Positions 21,182-32,492 of a stretch of 64,000 nt of DNA are shown here, piece by piece. The stretch is from Leptodontidium sp. MPI-SDFR-AT-0119. Taxonomy: Eukaryota; Ascomycota; Leotiomycetes; Helotiales; Leptodontidiaceae. The position numbers and the translations under genes are program-made. Positions within the stretch are counted from its first letter, which is position 1, and the number at the start of each line of letters is the position of its first letter. The stretch is from NCBI GenBank assembly GCA_020726505.1, contig JAHLEZ010000002.1, forward strand, positions 5,270,001 to 5,334,000, read 5' to 3'. Under the pieces are notes generated by a model. That model did no database searches. It was not told the DNA's origin and saw only the letters and a list, made by a program, of their open reading frames with translations.

Positions 21182-24100
21182 AGTATGGGTTTGGGGGATG
21201 GTGTTTATCCTTTATTGAGAGAGCTGGGATTGGCTCTTTCTCTCTTGACTGCCTGGTTGACCTTGCGGCTGTGTGATAAATGCCGGTATTGTCGCTCGGC
21301 GTGGCGTTGCTGAGAGTTGTAGGGCATGGTGTTTGGTAGATCGGGTTGTTGGAGAATCACGACGTGCCTCCTGCATAAATCTCGACTTCCAAAAAGCAAC
21401 CACACAATTTTGTCCTCATCATAAAAGTCTTCTTATTCATCCTCTACATACATACAAATCCCGCGAATCGGTGCATAGCAGTAAACCCATCTCTCATCCC
21501 ATTCCCCCGTCGTCATCGCTCTGCACTCCGCCTTTCCCCTCTTCCCTCCCTCCCGGGACTTCAAACGCATGTGTATTGTGTAGTCACAGAATCCAAATCC
21601 AGATCCAGACTCACATACCAAACCACACATATAAAGACCTCCTCCTCTCAACCCTTTATAACGCGTCACCAAACCAATCAAAGAGAATGAGAAATAGCAA
21701 AAATCAGAAAGCTGAGAGCAGAAATTTAAGAAACCTTCAAGGGAGGTAAATCAAATCTGATCTGATAGGCTTCTGGGTGTGTGTGTGTGTTATTGTGTTG
21801 GATATGAGGAAGATTTGTGGAGGGGCGGAGTTGGTTGAGGGGCTGAGAGGTAGAAGTTTAGGGGAAGAAGGTCGGGAGGAGGAGACGGGTGGGTGGCAAG
21901 GGGACTGGGATGGGATGGGTGCGTTTGATAGTGAGTGGACACTCGACAGTGGTGGTGATTAGATATGATGGCAATAATGCTCAGGATTGACAATGTGGGA
22001 TGTGCCTGAACGGAGGTTTAGTAACGGGTTGGGTACGGTGTTATTTTTATAGCTCGTTGGGATGATGTTAATGGGGATTGGGATTTGGTTGAAGTTGGAG
22101 TTTTGAGTTGAAGCTATTGTAAGGAATAGCAGAACTTGCACATGCAAGGCTCCCAGCTCCCGCCCTGTGGAAAATCTGGGTGTTATATCTCGATTGTGTT
22201 TGGGGACGTTTCGTGGGGGTTGTGAGAGGTTATATACTATTCTTCGCCCACTGCTAGCTGAGGTGAGTTTTGGTTTTCGTGGGTGAGGGGCAGAGTTCCT
22301 GAGAGAAAGGAGGTGAGGTAAGTGAATTGTCGAAGTGATTTGGGAGAAGTGTTTATTAGGGTGCTGCGTACGGTTTTTAGCTTGCTTTGTTCAATTATGT
22401 TATTCTATGATGCTGATGGAGAGCCTGCCCCCAAGGAGCGATGGATCTGTATAAATATAGGCTCTCGGGAACCGCTGGGAGAGGGGGTAATGTAGACGCA
22501 GAGAAATTACTACGAGACAGTCATTGGTTCGCTCGTTAATAATATATTTATTTTCATGAGGGGCCTCTTGTGACGAGTATCGCGGGGGAAACTCACACAA
22601 ACTTAAAATAGAATTGGTGGGTTTTTAGTTACGTTGAACACTAATGGCAGGTTTATGCGGGTAGAGATCAAGCGGGTGGGTTCTCTTGACAGTGCGAGGG
22701 AACTTGGCAGCAAAAAGACGAATTCGAGTCAGATAATGTAGTTTGGAGAGGAGGGGAGTTAACGAGAATGGAGAAATCTCTGACATACTTTCGCACGAAT
22801 TCGGATAAGCATATGCAACCTCCACCATGCGAGGACTCGAGTCTCTTGATGCCGAGGGTATGCTGCCTTTAAGGTGTCGCTGCTTGTTTGCTCCCCCGAG
22901 AAATGGCGTTTGTCTTTCTTTATATACTGCCATGCGCTAGGACTTGGGGCTTGGGGCTTGGGGAGGTGAGACTATGTTATGAACTCGGGATGGTGAATTA
23001 GGTTTGTATGAGAAAGATGAGAGAGTAGCATGGCCATCATGGGATGTTTTCGTTTCACTTGTTGGCTCAGTTCCGTGGCACCCATAAGAAAGCATAAAAT
23101 AGGAGGTAGCATCATCTCATCTGTTGAGGTATAGAGTCAACAGTAGAAAGATGCTGGAACATGGCAAGAAGAGCCGAGGATAATGGCTCAGTTTATTTCC
23201 GCGCTTTGGCTTCAGGCGCGGACCTTTGGCCAGGGAATAGTGTGCAGGACGAGCTCGGTTATGGGTAGGATTTTATAAAGCCCAGGTGAGGTAAGACGGC
23301 CTACGGATGACAGTAGTACGTGACATGACAGTAAGATATCCACCTTCGTAGAGGTTGAAAGCAAAAGCCGAGGCTGGAGGGGAGGCTCGCGGCTTGACAC
23401 AGCAGCTGTGCTATCTTCTTTTTCTATATACGGTCAACTGTGGCTTCAGCCACACCTGAATTGGAATGCTGAGTCGAAACTGTAGTCGCTGTTCTAGCCG
23501 GTTTGATTAATTCCAAGTACAGCTCGAGTACATCAGCTGTCAGATAGGAGCCACAAGCCCCGATAGTTCGTTGGTAGCTACACCAGGGATTTGAAAATTG
23601 CAACAGCCGGAATCTAAGAGAGAATGCTTCTAAAGTAAATTAGAGAATTTTTTCCGCAACCAAGAATGGTTGCCTAGGAAGCAGTGACTTTGTTTTCTTT
23701 CAAGTATCTTGAGCTGCAGATCAAGAAGTTGATACCTATTGTGAGATGACTAAAATAGAAGCTGCTGGACTCAAAAGTCGGCCCTTCACTCTAACACCAA
23801 GCCTATCAGTCAGCAGTTAGGCTAATCTTGGAACTTTCTAAATGGGAATAACGAGGGAACTTAGCTTAAATAAGACTTGATTCATGTTTCTATTGGGGAA
23901 TACAGCTATAAAATGGGCCAGCTCTAAAGAGTGGCATTTATCCGACAGAAGATTCAGGGCCATCTACGCCATTGAACCTGTGCAGAGAAACACCTGGGGC
24001 CATCTCCGCATCTTATACCTCACTCTGATGCTTGTTCAACATTGGGTTCTATATAATGATTTGAGAGAGCCTGATAATTCCGAAGAAGCCCTTTTGTGAC

Positions 24101-25147
24101 TGGAGTAGTGTGGGAGGGAAAAAGCCCAATAAACCACACAACAAGAGGGTAGCATGTAGTGAGGTACGGGGGAGACTCTAGGTGTAGGAAATCGCGGATT
24201 GATCAAATCTAAAGATAATACATATCGAAAGAGCATGAAAAGTCGAGGGAGGGGAGGAGAAAAAAGTGTATTAGATAATATCTATGAAAAGTTCCTCGTT
24301 CTTGAGTTGTTTTCAAGTGATGAACCCTTTTATGTGGAAAGAGCCTATCCGGTCAGGTGACAAAGGAGCTACCAGAGCCTTCCCCACCACAGTAGATTTC
24401 ATGACTCCTTTAAAGATTATTGCAGTATTTGCAACTTGGCTGTGAATAGCTAATCCAAATTTTTGCCCCCATCGGTTTCTTCAAGAACAGCTTTTAGAGC
24501 GACCGACAACAGAAACCCGTTACAATGCCGGGTTTTTACTAGAAGGAGGAGACGTCTTCCAAAAAGTCCACAATTATGATTTTGAATCTCATTTCTCAGC
24601 ATTTCTCCCTCGTTACATACCACAGTGGAACAATGCTCGAGATTTTCGGAAGGTGTCAAATACATGGGTGGCCTCAAGTAACGGTCTTGGGCTGGATGAA
24701 ATGCCTATGTACGATTCAGCTGCTCGAAAAACGCCCTATGTAGCTTTGCGGTGATGTTGGTTGTGCAATTCCGACAAACCTGTTGAATATCTACTAATAA
24801 CACCATCCGAATCTCCTTGACCACAACATAGGTGAACCTCATGTTCAACATTCGCTTTGCCTAGTTTGAAACTTCCTGGCGTGTGGTGAATTAGACAAAG
24901 ATGACCTCGAAGGAGACAGACGCCAATTAACGTTGCCTACCTACCTAGGTAGTTTGTTAAGGTAGGCTCCACCTTCCATTAGAAGACAAGTTTAAGCGAG
25001 TGCTGTTCAACTCAGGCAAGGATTTCTTGGCCATAAATAAGCCACCTCTCTTTTCCATTCCGTCGTCCTCCACAACACCACACAACCCAGAATCCAACAC
25101 CCTTCCTTCATTTATTCAACGCCAACAAATTTCCACACAGAAACAAA
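21182..25147. other. Gene-poor stretch of about 4 kb
   Basis: No gene could be supported on either strand. It holds a short (TG)n tract near 21778, a tandem CTTGGGG repeat near 22942-22964, and a 12-bp palindrome CTACCTAGGTAG (24941-24952). One ATG-initiated 102-codon minus frame (22933-22625) has no recognisable content. It may hold long untranslated regions, regulatory DNA or noncoding RNA. Confidence 0.45.
25033..25039 (+). promoter_or_regulatory. TATA-like box of the small secreted protein gene
   Basis: ATAAATA, about 110 nt upstream of the ATG at 25148. Confidence 0.4.
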
Positions 25148-25893
25148 ATGAAGCTCATTGCCTTCACCACCACCCTTGCGCTACTTGCAGCCACTATACT
25201 TTTGCTCGCCGCCGAAGTGGTCGTGGCTCGCTCATCCTCAGAGACTCATCTTTTTCAACGTGCTGAGGTTCCCGAAGGCTACACCATTACTCCCCTTCTC
25301 ATGACCGGTACTATCAACGGCATTGCAGTGAATCACACCGGTACCGTCGAGGAGGTTTTTGCTCAGCTTGAAGTCGAGAATCCTGGCTTTGCGCACTCTC
25401 TTGCCTCAACTGCCGCCCGATCCGATGATGCCTCCTATGAAAAGGTGAGCGAATAGAAGCGAAAATTATCCAACTGCAAAGCTAATAAGACCTTAGCGCT
25501 TCATGACAGATGTCAACTGCATCCCCGTCCAAGGTCAAAATTGGCAGCGGGCGGATGAAGTTGTCATTGGTCAAGGCATTCAATACCTCCGCGACAATCA
25601 TCTCACCTGCTGGGTTGGAGCACACAGCTGCGTCCGCGTCTCATGCTCCTACAACGCTGCCATCTACCTCTGCAACAACGTAAGTATTCCAATCACTAAA
25701 TGGAATACGTCTTGTGCTGATATGTTTCTAGAATGCCTTTAGACTTGGTCCTGCTTGTCAGGTCATAGCCGATTATGCTCAGGCTCTTCGCACCAAGTGC
25801 TACTACACTGACGGATTCAACGACAGTACTTGTGGAGGACAGGCATGGGATATCAACAATTGGAATGTGTGTGTCTACAAGGACAAGTGCTAG
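25148..25893 (+). CDS. Small cysteine-rich secreted protein (candidate effector)
   Basis: Three exons (25148-25444, 25497-25679, 25732-25893), GT-AG introns, phase 0, 213 aa. The N-terminus MKLIAFTTTLALLAATILLL is a strong signal peptide. A non-cysteine linker follows, then a C-terminal domain of about 115 residues from DVNCIPV to the final Cys with about nine cysteines: LTCWVGAHSCVRVSCSYNAA, IYLCNN, GPACQ, TKCYY, STCGGQAWD, WNVCVYKDKC. The spacing (C near the start, HSCxRVSC, YLCN, CxxI, final C) resembles a widespread family of fungal secreted proteins often found among effector candidates. I do not recognise a named family. It probably acts in the apoplast or cell wall. Confidence 0.8.
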
Positions 25894-27204
25894 ACTCTCA
25901 AAGTTGCACCATAGATCACCCACGACCATGAACGTTGTTTCAGACTGCGTATTTCAATTGATTGGGATCGCTGGTGGTGAATTCAGTGAATTCAGTGATA
26001 GGAAGTTTGTGGAGTTATATGGAGAAGTGGCTGGACTTAGCTATATGGACTGCTGCTAGGTCACAACGAATGCTGATTTGCAAACATAATTCAACTTCCA
26101 CATAATTCGACTCTCAACCATTCCGTACATACTGTAGTTCATATGTCACAAGTTTGTGGCCTGCTAGCCATCGACTTTCAGTTCTCCAAAGAATTCGGCA
26201 GTGGGCCGGGCCGAGAACCTTTGTTGACTTCAGAACGCCAAGATAAATGCTATAAGCGAGCCCACCCCCTCTGGACCAACATTCAGAGGGGCATGCGGGA
26301 TGGAGCTTTTTCACCTCGCAAGACGCCGCCCTTTGTGGATAACTGTATCCTCAAGACTCATGGGCGTGGGTAATAGTCCGATCACCAGAAAGCACATGAT
26401 ATTTATCGAGCTCTGTGTTTCCTCGGGCGAATCAGCTGATCCTGGATGTGCAGGAGGACAACCAATTGCTAGCGGAGCTACTTGGTGTACGACGATGACA
26501 GCACACCTCGAATAAGTCTCGAGGATTAGCTGCAGGGTTCAACTTGTTTGTCCTCGATGGTCCCTGATGCTGTCCTTGCAAGCTTACAGGCCGTAGCCAA
26601 CGTCGTGCCAATGTCGTGCCAAATAAATCGCGCGTAACCATCCTACGGAAGGCAAACTCGGTCGATTATTTCATCGCCAACTAATGGCGATTAGTATCGA
26701 AGCGAACTGCAACTGTATTACAAGAGCTCCATATTTCCCCTTGACTGATGGCATTCGGGTCATCGGCCAGTCAGCTCGCGGTCAACAGTCATCGGAATGA
26801 CTCAGCCAACCATATCTTCAGTATACCAGAATTCAGCAACAAGTGTCTGAATTGGCTCCTGGAGAATCTATGCATATTGGTGAGGTAAGCCAGAATAAAA
26901 TCCAAAATGTTCTGAGACGTACAGTACCTAGGAAGACAGCTGTGCAAACTGGTGCAGGTGCCAGCTCATTTCGTGGCAGGAGGCATTCGCCGAAGCACTC
27001 AGACATGCGGCGAGCATTCCATTTAAATCGTAAAATTGTCAAAGGCTATGTCGCGTGTACACTCCGATCAATCCGTCGGAGGCTTCAATCCTGGGAGAGG
27101 ATAAATACAGCTTGGATCCCATGAATCAGAGGTTCTTCATCAATCACAGCCCAGCCCCAGACAACCTAGAAACCCTAAAAGTACAATCCTCCAAAACACC
27201 AACA
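25894..27204. other. Intergenic region
   Basis: About 1.3 kb without a supported gene. A TATA-like GATAAATA near 27099 could serve the aquaporin gene. Confidence 0.45.
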
Positions 27205-28278
27205 ATGTTCTCTCTCACAGTTCCACACCACCAAGCCCGTCGCATCCACAAACCTGGCCATTCTCTGCCAATGCTGCACCTCGCTCCAACAACACGCAAC
27301 AACATCGTCGCTGTCCTGGGCGAATTCGTTGGTACATTCCTCTTCCTCTTCATGGCTTTTGCAGGGACGCAAATCGCGCATACACCTGCTCTAAACCCAC
27401 AAGCAGCTCCTGACACCGCGGGATACATCCGGGTCTGTTGACTTTCGGACTGAGCTTGACGACGAACGTGTGGGCGTTCTACAGAATTACTGGAGGCCTG
27501 TTCAATCCTGCTGTGAGTTGAATTCTGGTGTTGAACCCGACCGCCTTGATGATACAGTTCCATCTGAACTGCATGTGAATTTGAAGGAAGTTGACGATTT
27601 GGGCAGGTCACACTCGCACTCTGGCTCTGTGGAGGCATGTCAACACTCCGCAGTGTCCTCGTCATCCCTGCCCAACTCGTCGCCGGTATTGCAGCTGCTG
27701 GTGCTGTGGCAGCTATGTATCCCGGCCCCATGGATGTTGATACTGTTCTCGGGGGTGGTACAAGCATAACCCGCGGTCTTTTCATCGAGGTCTTCTTGAC
27801 AGCACAACTCGTTTTCGTCATTCTCATGCTGGCTGTGGAGAAGCAACACTCTACGTACTTGGCATCAATGGGCATTGGAATGGCGTTTTTCTTGACGGAA
27901 TTGTCAGGTAAGCTGTATCCTATCTCGCCGTCTTCTACATTCTAGCTGGCCATGAATTTAGAAGCTCGAAAATTTTACTAATGCTCAAATCTCGCAGGCG
28001 TCTACTTCACGGGCGGCTCCATGAACCCAGCTCGGTCCCTTGGCCCTGCAGCAATCAACCATTCCTTTCCAGGTTATTTCTGGATTTACTGGGTCGGTCC
28101 TGGTCTTGGATCGCTGCTCGCTTGTGCATTCTACGAAATTCTGTGTTTCTTGCATTGGAAGGAGGCGAATGTTGGGCAGGATTCTGATGGTTTGGATGTT
28201 GAGAAGGCCCCTGAGCATCCGGAGAGGCAGGCAAGCACTAGCGGTGAGACTGTCGTGGCTGGAGGTGAACGAGCGTGA
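27205..28278 (+). pseudogene. Aquaporin (MIP family) gene with an apparent one-base deletion
   Basis: Exons 27205-27512, 27607-27907 and 27998-28278; about 296 aa if one base is added. Membrane segments are clear: NIVAVLGEFVGTFLFLFMAF, TFGLSLTTNVWAFYRI, LVIPAQLVAGIAAAGAVAA, EVFLTAQLVFVILMLAV, SMGIGMAFFLTEL and FWIYWVGPGLGSLLACAFYE. Both pore boxes are present: FNPA|VTLAL, split by intron 1, and MNPARSLGP. Near 27433-27441 the frame breaks: after GYIRV the reading runs into TGA, while the conserved LTFGLSLTTNVW continues one base away, and no intron fits. This is either a pseudogene or an assembly error in an otherwise intact channel. The second box with Arg and no glycerol-type Asp suggests a classical water channel rather than an aquaglyceroporin. 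Confidence 0.8.
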
Positions 28279-28925
28279 TCTCATGAGAACAATAATGTCC
28301 AGCTGAGAAGGGATATACTGAAGACGTACATGGGGTGGTTTTGTTTTTCTGGTGAAGTTTGTTTTTGACACTTAGATTTTTTTTTCGGTGCCGAAGGGCT
28401 GAGTTAAGGGAGAGTTCATCATGTTCAATGGCTAATGAGAAATTATTGTTGGGGGTTGAAATGTATGTGTACAAAAGCGGGGAATTGAAATAAGATTGGA
28501 TTATTTTCCTTGATGTCCTGCACCATCTTAAGCCTAGAGCAGATACAAAGCTTTAACTATAAGTTCAAAGTGAATGATAAAATCTGTTAGCAATTCCTCT
28601 TTCTTCTTTGCCATTTTCGAGACCTTAGCGGGCGGACGAAGGATTTTGACATCCTAAAAGCTGGCTACCATGTAGAAAGAAACAGAAAGGTTGGTGGTCA
28701 GAGAAATTCAAGGACATATAATAGTCGTTAACTGAATTCGTTGCGAGCTTTGACTAGGGTTGTAAGTCTCCAAAAGCGCTTGACAGCTTATGTTCTCAGA
28801 GAAGCGAAAATTCTACAACTTTGACTTGAATCGCCACCTGGCAAAATAAAATTATATATTCTGACAACGGAAATTACCTGCAGCAATCACTCGTTGACTA
28901 AACCTAGCAATAAATCTATAACCAA
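28279..28925. other. Convergent intergenic region
   Basis: Holds the 3' ends of the aquaporin and the multicopper oxidase. No gene is seen. Confidence 0.5.
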
Positions 28926-30805
28926 CTACTGCCCGTCCGTCCAGTTCCCCCCACTCATAAACTCCACCACACTAGGCCACCTATTCTCATCTCCCAGCAC
29001 ATCACCCCCATACGTCAGATACCCCTCCACTTCCAACCTATCAGCCTTCATGACCTCCTCCGCATTCCCCATCACCCAAACAGTTTGCATGCCCATAATC
29101 ATATGCTGTATGATGTGACAATGGATCATCCACACGCCCGGCCGCGTAACCTCCAACCTCCACGCACGCCATCCCATCGCCGTCCCATTCCCCGTCGTTG
29201 TCGCATATCTGTACAACATCGACGTATCACGCTTAATTGGTTTCCCGGTACTGTTCGCCCAGACAGCTTCATTGGCAGATTGGTTGTACGTTCCGTTCCC
29301 AGATCCAAGATCCCAGTAATGCGCACCATGAGCATGGAAAGGATGGACGTCCAGACCCATCCTATCAGCCCCCGTATTCTGAATGATGATCTCTAACACC
29401 TCTCCGATCTGCGCGGGAAACACTCTCGTCACTGGATCGATGCCGTGGTTTGCGAGTGCGCGGTCCATGGATGGAAAATTCGAGGCGTTGTTCTTGTATA
29501 GAGAGACGAGATAGGGCTCTTGTGGGAAGGATTCGGTCCATGGGTAGGAGTTCTGGATCCACATTGTGGGACCGTCGACTCGCTGATGGACGGTCATTGT
29601 GATTGTACGTGTTACTTCGGCGGCGGTTGGCATGCGTGCCATGTGCTTGTTGGCGTGGTGGGGTTTCAGTTCGTAGTCCAGGAAGCCTCTTGTTATGTTA
29701 GGCAGTGTGAGAGGTAAGGATGGTGGTGGGTAGAATATTGATGGTGGTGACGGGACTCCATAGTTGAGAACAGCGAAGGAGCGGGTTAGGGTTGGCCGTT
29801 CTCGGGATTCAATCTGCATGTAGTATGCGCTTTTCTCGGGTTTGGATTTCGTGGTTAGGAGGACACTGTAGCGTTGACCGGTGGCGATTTGAAGGAATGA
29901 GGTCTTGTGCGGTTCAGTGTACGACCTAGTTTTGTGAGTTTGACAACATGAGGCAGGCTGTCAAGATAACATACCCATCCACCTCTATAACAGTCATATC
30001 ATGTCCCTCAATAGCAAGAGAGGCAAGCGTGAGAGCAGTCGACCCAATGAATCTCAACCGATATGTCTTCCCCGGTTGTACATCCAGCGCAGCAAGACTA
30101 GCATTGCAAGCCGTCCCATTCGCACTCCCAGCACCCTTGCCATTGACCAAAATCATGCTCGTTTCGCCAGACCAAACAAGTGGACTAGAAATGAGCCCGG
30201 CCTCGATGGTACTGTCGTCCTTCGTGAACACATCTTGGAGGAAGACAATCTTGTCTTCGTCGTATTTGTACGGAACGTTGTTTTCTTCCACGATGAGAGG
30301 GCCAGCACAAGATACCGCTTGGAAGCCTACATGGCTGTGGTAGAAATAGGTCCCAGCCATGCCGATTGGGACGTGGATCTCGTAGTCAAAGAACTTGCCG
30401 GCCGGAATCGGCCATTGAGCTGCGAGAGGGGTACCGTCACTGAATGGGGATGTGGCCATGGAGAGACCATGCCAGTGCTGTATTTGGCTTAGCCTTGATA
30501 CCTTGTCTACATTCCATGTCGAGGGAATGGTTTACCATTGTCAAATTTTTGATCGGCATATCATTATACACTCTGATCCAGTATGTATATCCTTGCTTGA
30601 TAGTTAATGCTGGACCAGGAGACGTTCCGTTGACCAGCACTGTTGCTTTTGAGGGATAACATGACTGAGCGAGGTTTCCTTCAGTGATGCGAAGGATGGC
30701 ATCTGGTATGAATGTCTCGTTGTGGCAGGTTGTTTTCGCGGCTGTCAAGCTGAGATATGAAGCGAGGAAGAAGGCGACGGCGAAGACATTGCGTAGGAAT
30801 ATCAT
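28926..30805 (-). CDS. Secreted multicopper oxidase (ascorbate oxidase/laccase-like)
   Basis: Three exons on the minus strand: 30805-30536, 30477-29975 and 29925-28926, with introns of 58 and 49 nt; 590 aa. The N-terminus MIFLRNVFAVAFFLASYLSL is a signal peptide. All four copper-binding motifs are present: HWHGL (His91, His93), FYHSHV (His137, His139), HPFHAHG (His452, His455, His457) and MIHCHIIQHMIMGM (His526, Cys527, His528, His532; Met537 is in the axial position). So both the type 1 site and the trinuclear cluster look complete. The cupredoxin order (Cu-oxidase_3, Cu-oxidase, Cu-oxidase_2) and the HPFHAHGAHYWDLG block are most like fungal ascorbate oxidase-type enzymes. It probably oxidises phenolic or enediol substrates outside the cell. 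Confidence 0.9.
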
Positions 30806-32492
30806 CTCGGCGAGGGCTGTGGTGCGTGTAGCACCGTCAAACGAGCGATCTATCTCATCTTAGCTTTCGTAGCTTCCTCCTTCTTCGACGCTTGGTAGAA
30901 GTGAATGATAAAGTTGATTGAGTAGAGATATCGATCCAATAAAAGACATTTCGTCTGGAGAACGCTTTCTGGTCATTGTCATGATACCCCATACAAAATT
31001 CCAAGAGACGGAACTTCTGCAAGTTGAAAGCAAACGGCCTCGGCACCAATACTCATGAAAGCAAGAAGAAAATCAGAAGCTTACCTGGTTCCAAATGACA
31101 GACTACTGATCACCAAACGAGCCTTCTTGATTGTACAATGAACGACGAAGAGCAGGAGAACAGCAATGAGAAAGAATGAGAGAATTTTGAGTGAACCAGA
31201 TGAACTGAAATGCAGGAAACCAGAGTTAAAAGGCCCCATATCAATGGTAGCCCCAGAGGATCGCGATATTTTAGCCTTCTCATTTCCCACAGCTCCCACC
31301 ATGAAAATACCCCAACCTGACAACGGTTGAAGCCTATCAAGGCCATTCCAAGGATCCAGGCCAGGAAGCATGCAGATCGACATCAGCTTCTTCCGTTGTA
31401 CCGTACTGCCCCAAACTTAAATCTGACCTACATAAACGCCTCTTGCCAATCAGAGGCTACCGTTGGCGAACGAGAACGAACTCGGAATTCCGCCGACATG
31501 GATCGCAAAGTCTCCGTCTGGTTAACGTCGAAGTAAAAATCCGAACCTTGAGTAAATTTGTGGAAACTCACTGTTCGAGGAAATGATGTAACTGTGAAGG
31601 GCTTTACGAGTTAGAGATGGGGAAAATGGAGAGGCTCGGCATTGAAATCTTTCACTTAATCAGCCCAACCTTCCTGGGCTCAGCTACGAGCAGGCATCAA
31701 TCTGATATGAGATCTCTCATAAGCAGACGATCATCTCTCAAAGTCGAGAGGCAGGATAATCGCGGCCGCTCTCATCATCATCATCATCATCATCATCATA
31801 GCCCCATTTCAATCGACGAAAGATAGCACTCGCTAGCCCACACGAACACCAAGGAAACTATCCGCAAGGAAACAAACTTACAGAAACACATTTCATTCCA
31901 TTCTAAGTTCTTCCTCACCTTGGCAGACATCGCATCCTCAAATGCCGTGATTTTGTTCACGGTCGTTTGCGTCATGATCTGGGATGCCAGCTTAGAAAGA
32001 TCCGTGGTGTCCGTGAAAACTGCGAAGCGAGAACCCTAAAACGGGTATATCCAGCGCCAGGCGCAGACTCGTGCTCGGCACCATTGGATATGCTTCCGGC
32101 AATCTTACATGGTTTGATGACAAACTTGCTTGAACAAGAATCCTTCCTCTTGTGTGTTGACAGGAAAGGTGTATTGGAATGTCAGCCCAAACATTTGACT
32201 CCGAAGGCTGTTGTTAGGTTATCAAAGTTCTAGCAGTTCCGAATTAAGCACGAACTCAAATCACATGCCAGACCAATATACCGCCAAACCCTGGATTCCA
32301 TAGAGACTTCGCATAATTCTCTGAATGCAATGAATTATTAAAGTATCGGGGTATCTTCAACAAGCCGTGACCATCAAACCGACGACTCCAGCCGTTTGCG
32401 GCTCCATGCAAATCCCCGATCCCGATCCCAATCCCCAAACCCGAACACCAATCTTGTCCCCGTGAAGTGTAATGACCATCTAGTTTGCGTGT
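30806..32492. other. Intergenic region with a CAT microsatellite
   Basis: No confident gene. A (CAT)n run of about nine units lies at 31773-31799 beside a GCGGCCGC site. A minus-strand ATG frame at 31383-31084 (about 100 codons, one hydrophobic segment) ends at a good donor site but no convincing next exon follows, so it is not called. Confidence 0.45.
31773..31799 (+). repeat. (CAT)9 microsatellite
   Basis: Nine CAT triplets in a row. Confidence 0.8.

Noticed and set aside
22625..22933. 102-codon ATG frame on the minus strand
   Set aside because: No signal peptide, domain or splice context; compatible with chance in a 4-kb noncoding stretch.
31084..31383. Minus-strand ATG frame with a hydrophobic segment ending at a GTAAGC donor
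   Set aside because: The only in-phase acceptor nearby would make a 33-nt intron, too short, and the following codons look like chance.
31741..31799. Run of CAT codons giving nine His beside a NotI-like site, as if from a cloning tag
   Set aside because: CAT microsatellites are common in fungal DNA and no vector sequence surrounds it.
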